Positions 63,766 through 64,000 of a stretch of 64,000 nucleotides of DNA are shown here, one piece after another; positions within the stretch are counted from its first letter, which is position 1; every line of letters begins with the position of its first letter. This DNA comes from Streptomyces liangshanensis (lineage in GTDB: Bacteria; Actinomycetota; Actinomycetes; Streptomycetales; Streptomycetaceae). Made by a program: the position numbers and the translations under genes. The stretch lies in the NCBI RefSeq assembly GCF_011694815.1, contig NZ_CP050177.1, positions 4,255,001 to 4,319,000 on the forward strand, written 5' to 3'. The notes beneath the pieces are model-generated. The model was not told where the DNA came from. It searched no databases and worked only from the letters and a program-made list of their open reading frames with translations.

Positions 63766-64000
63766 ATGAGCGACGATCAGCAGAACCCGTACGGTCCGGG
63801 ACACGACCAGTACGGCCGACCGCACGACCCCTACCGGGGCGGCCCCGAGGACCCGGCGCCGACGGCCGATCCGTACGCCGCGGGGGCCGGGGCTCCGGCG
63901 GACCCGTACCAGGGCGGGCCGCAGGTGCCCGGGCAGGCGTCGTACGGGGGCTGGGCCGAGCCGCGGCAGGCGGCGCCGTCGGCGCCCGCCTCGCAGACGT
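63766..64000 (+). CDS. Pro/Gly/Tyr-rich N-terminus of a gene cut by the window end
   Basis: A frame starting at ATG 63766, after GCAGGAGGG within the end of the MoaD gene, runs open to the window end. It encodes a low-complexity Pro, Gly, Tyr and Gln-rich stretch (MSDDQQNPYGPGHDQYG...), typical of the disordered cytoplasmic N-terminus of Streptomyces membrane proteins. The function cannot be told from this part. Confidence 0.7.
   Translation, partial: MSDDQQNPYGPGHDQYGRPHDPYRGGPEDPAPTADPYAAGAGAPADPYQGGPQVPGQASYGGWAEPRQAAPSAPASQT

Overview
The window is chromosomal DNA of a Streptomyces-type actinomycete. The base composition is high in G+C, there are many GTG and a few TTG starts, and most of the gene order is the conserved Streptomyces core around the phosphate genes (pst-ppk) and mshD-glnR. 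It opens inside a 23S rRNA gene followed by 5S rRNA and a terminator.

Core left arm (1.7-32.5 kb). After a GNAT acetyltransferase comes a six-gene minus-strand operon matching cmdABCDEF, a membrane complex related to conjugation machinery that I recall being needed for normal sporulation in S. coelicolor. It is followed by a methyltransferase, a small ESX-like/alpha-beta hydrolase operon, a lytic transglycosylase-NlpC/P60 cell wall hydrolase, a PAP2 phosphatase, a class E/F-like sortase beside a Yx(FWY)xxD surface protein, an FAD-linked oxidase and the copper sensor CsoR with its operator. The rest is phosphate metabolism: DUF47-PiT, pstSCAB behind a clear PHO box, a NUDIX hydrolase, a CHAD protein and polyphosphate kinase.

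Accessory island (about 32.9-52.7 kb, between ppk and mshD). Its left edge holds three secreted proteins sharing one cysteine-containing domain, one of them fused to DNRLRE-like and FG-GAP/VCBS segments. Then follows a biosynthetic gene cluster. KSIII, ACP and KSII can build a dedicated fatty acyl chain. An aldehyde-dehydrogenase-fold reductase and a class III aminotransferase can turn it into an amine. An acyl-CoA-dehydrogenase-fold flavoprotein with a flavin reductase resembles the VlmH/VlmR amine N-hydroxylase pair of valanimycin biosynthesis. A DUF2156/MprF-like GNAT protein resembles VlmA, which uses seryl-tRNA. A ferritin-like diiron protein, a membrane desaturase and an FkbM methyltransferase would tailor the product, under a SARP regulator. 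I infer an aliphatic azoxy (valanimycin/azodyrecin-like) or related N-N/N-O product.

The most unusual feature is two serine-type tRNA-like genes on the minus strand (47770-47862 and 52583-52674) flanking the DUF2156-to-methyltransferase block. Both keep the acceptor, D, long variable and T arms and G73 of tRNA-Ser, but the anticodon arm is replaced by an extended hairpin ending in a tetraloop, so neither can decode. Both share a spaced upstream sequence module, and the second also has its own terminator. Because SerRS ignores the anticodon, these could be seryl donors that serve the pathway and not translation.

Core right arm (52.8-64 kb). mshD, a secreted 5'-nucleotidase, a PI-PLC-like protein, a two-component system next to an HtrA-like protease (CssRS-like), a LacI regulator, GlnR, an alpha/beta hydrolase, a MoaD-like protein and the start of a further gene cut by the window end.
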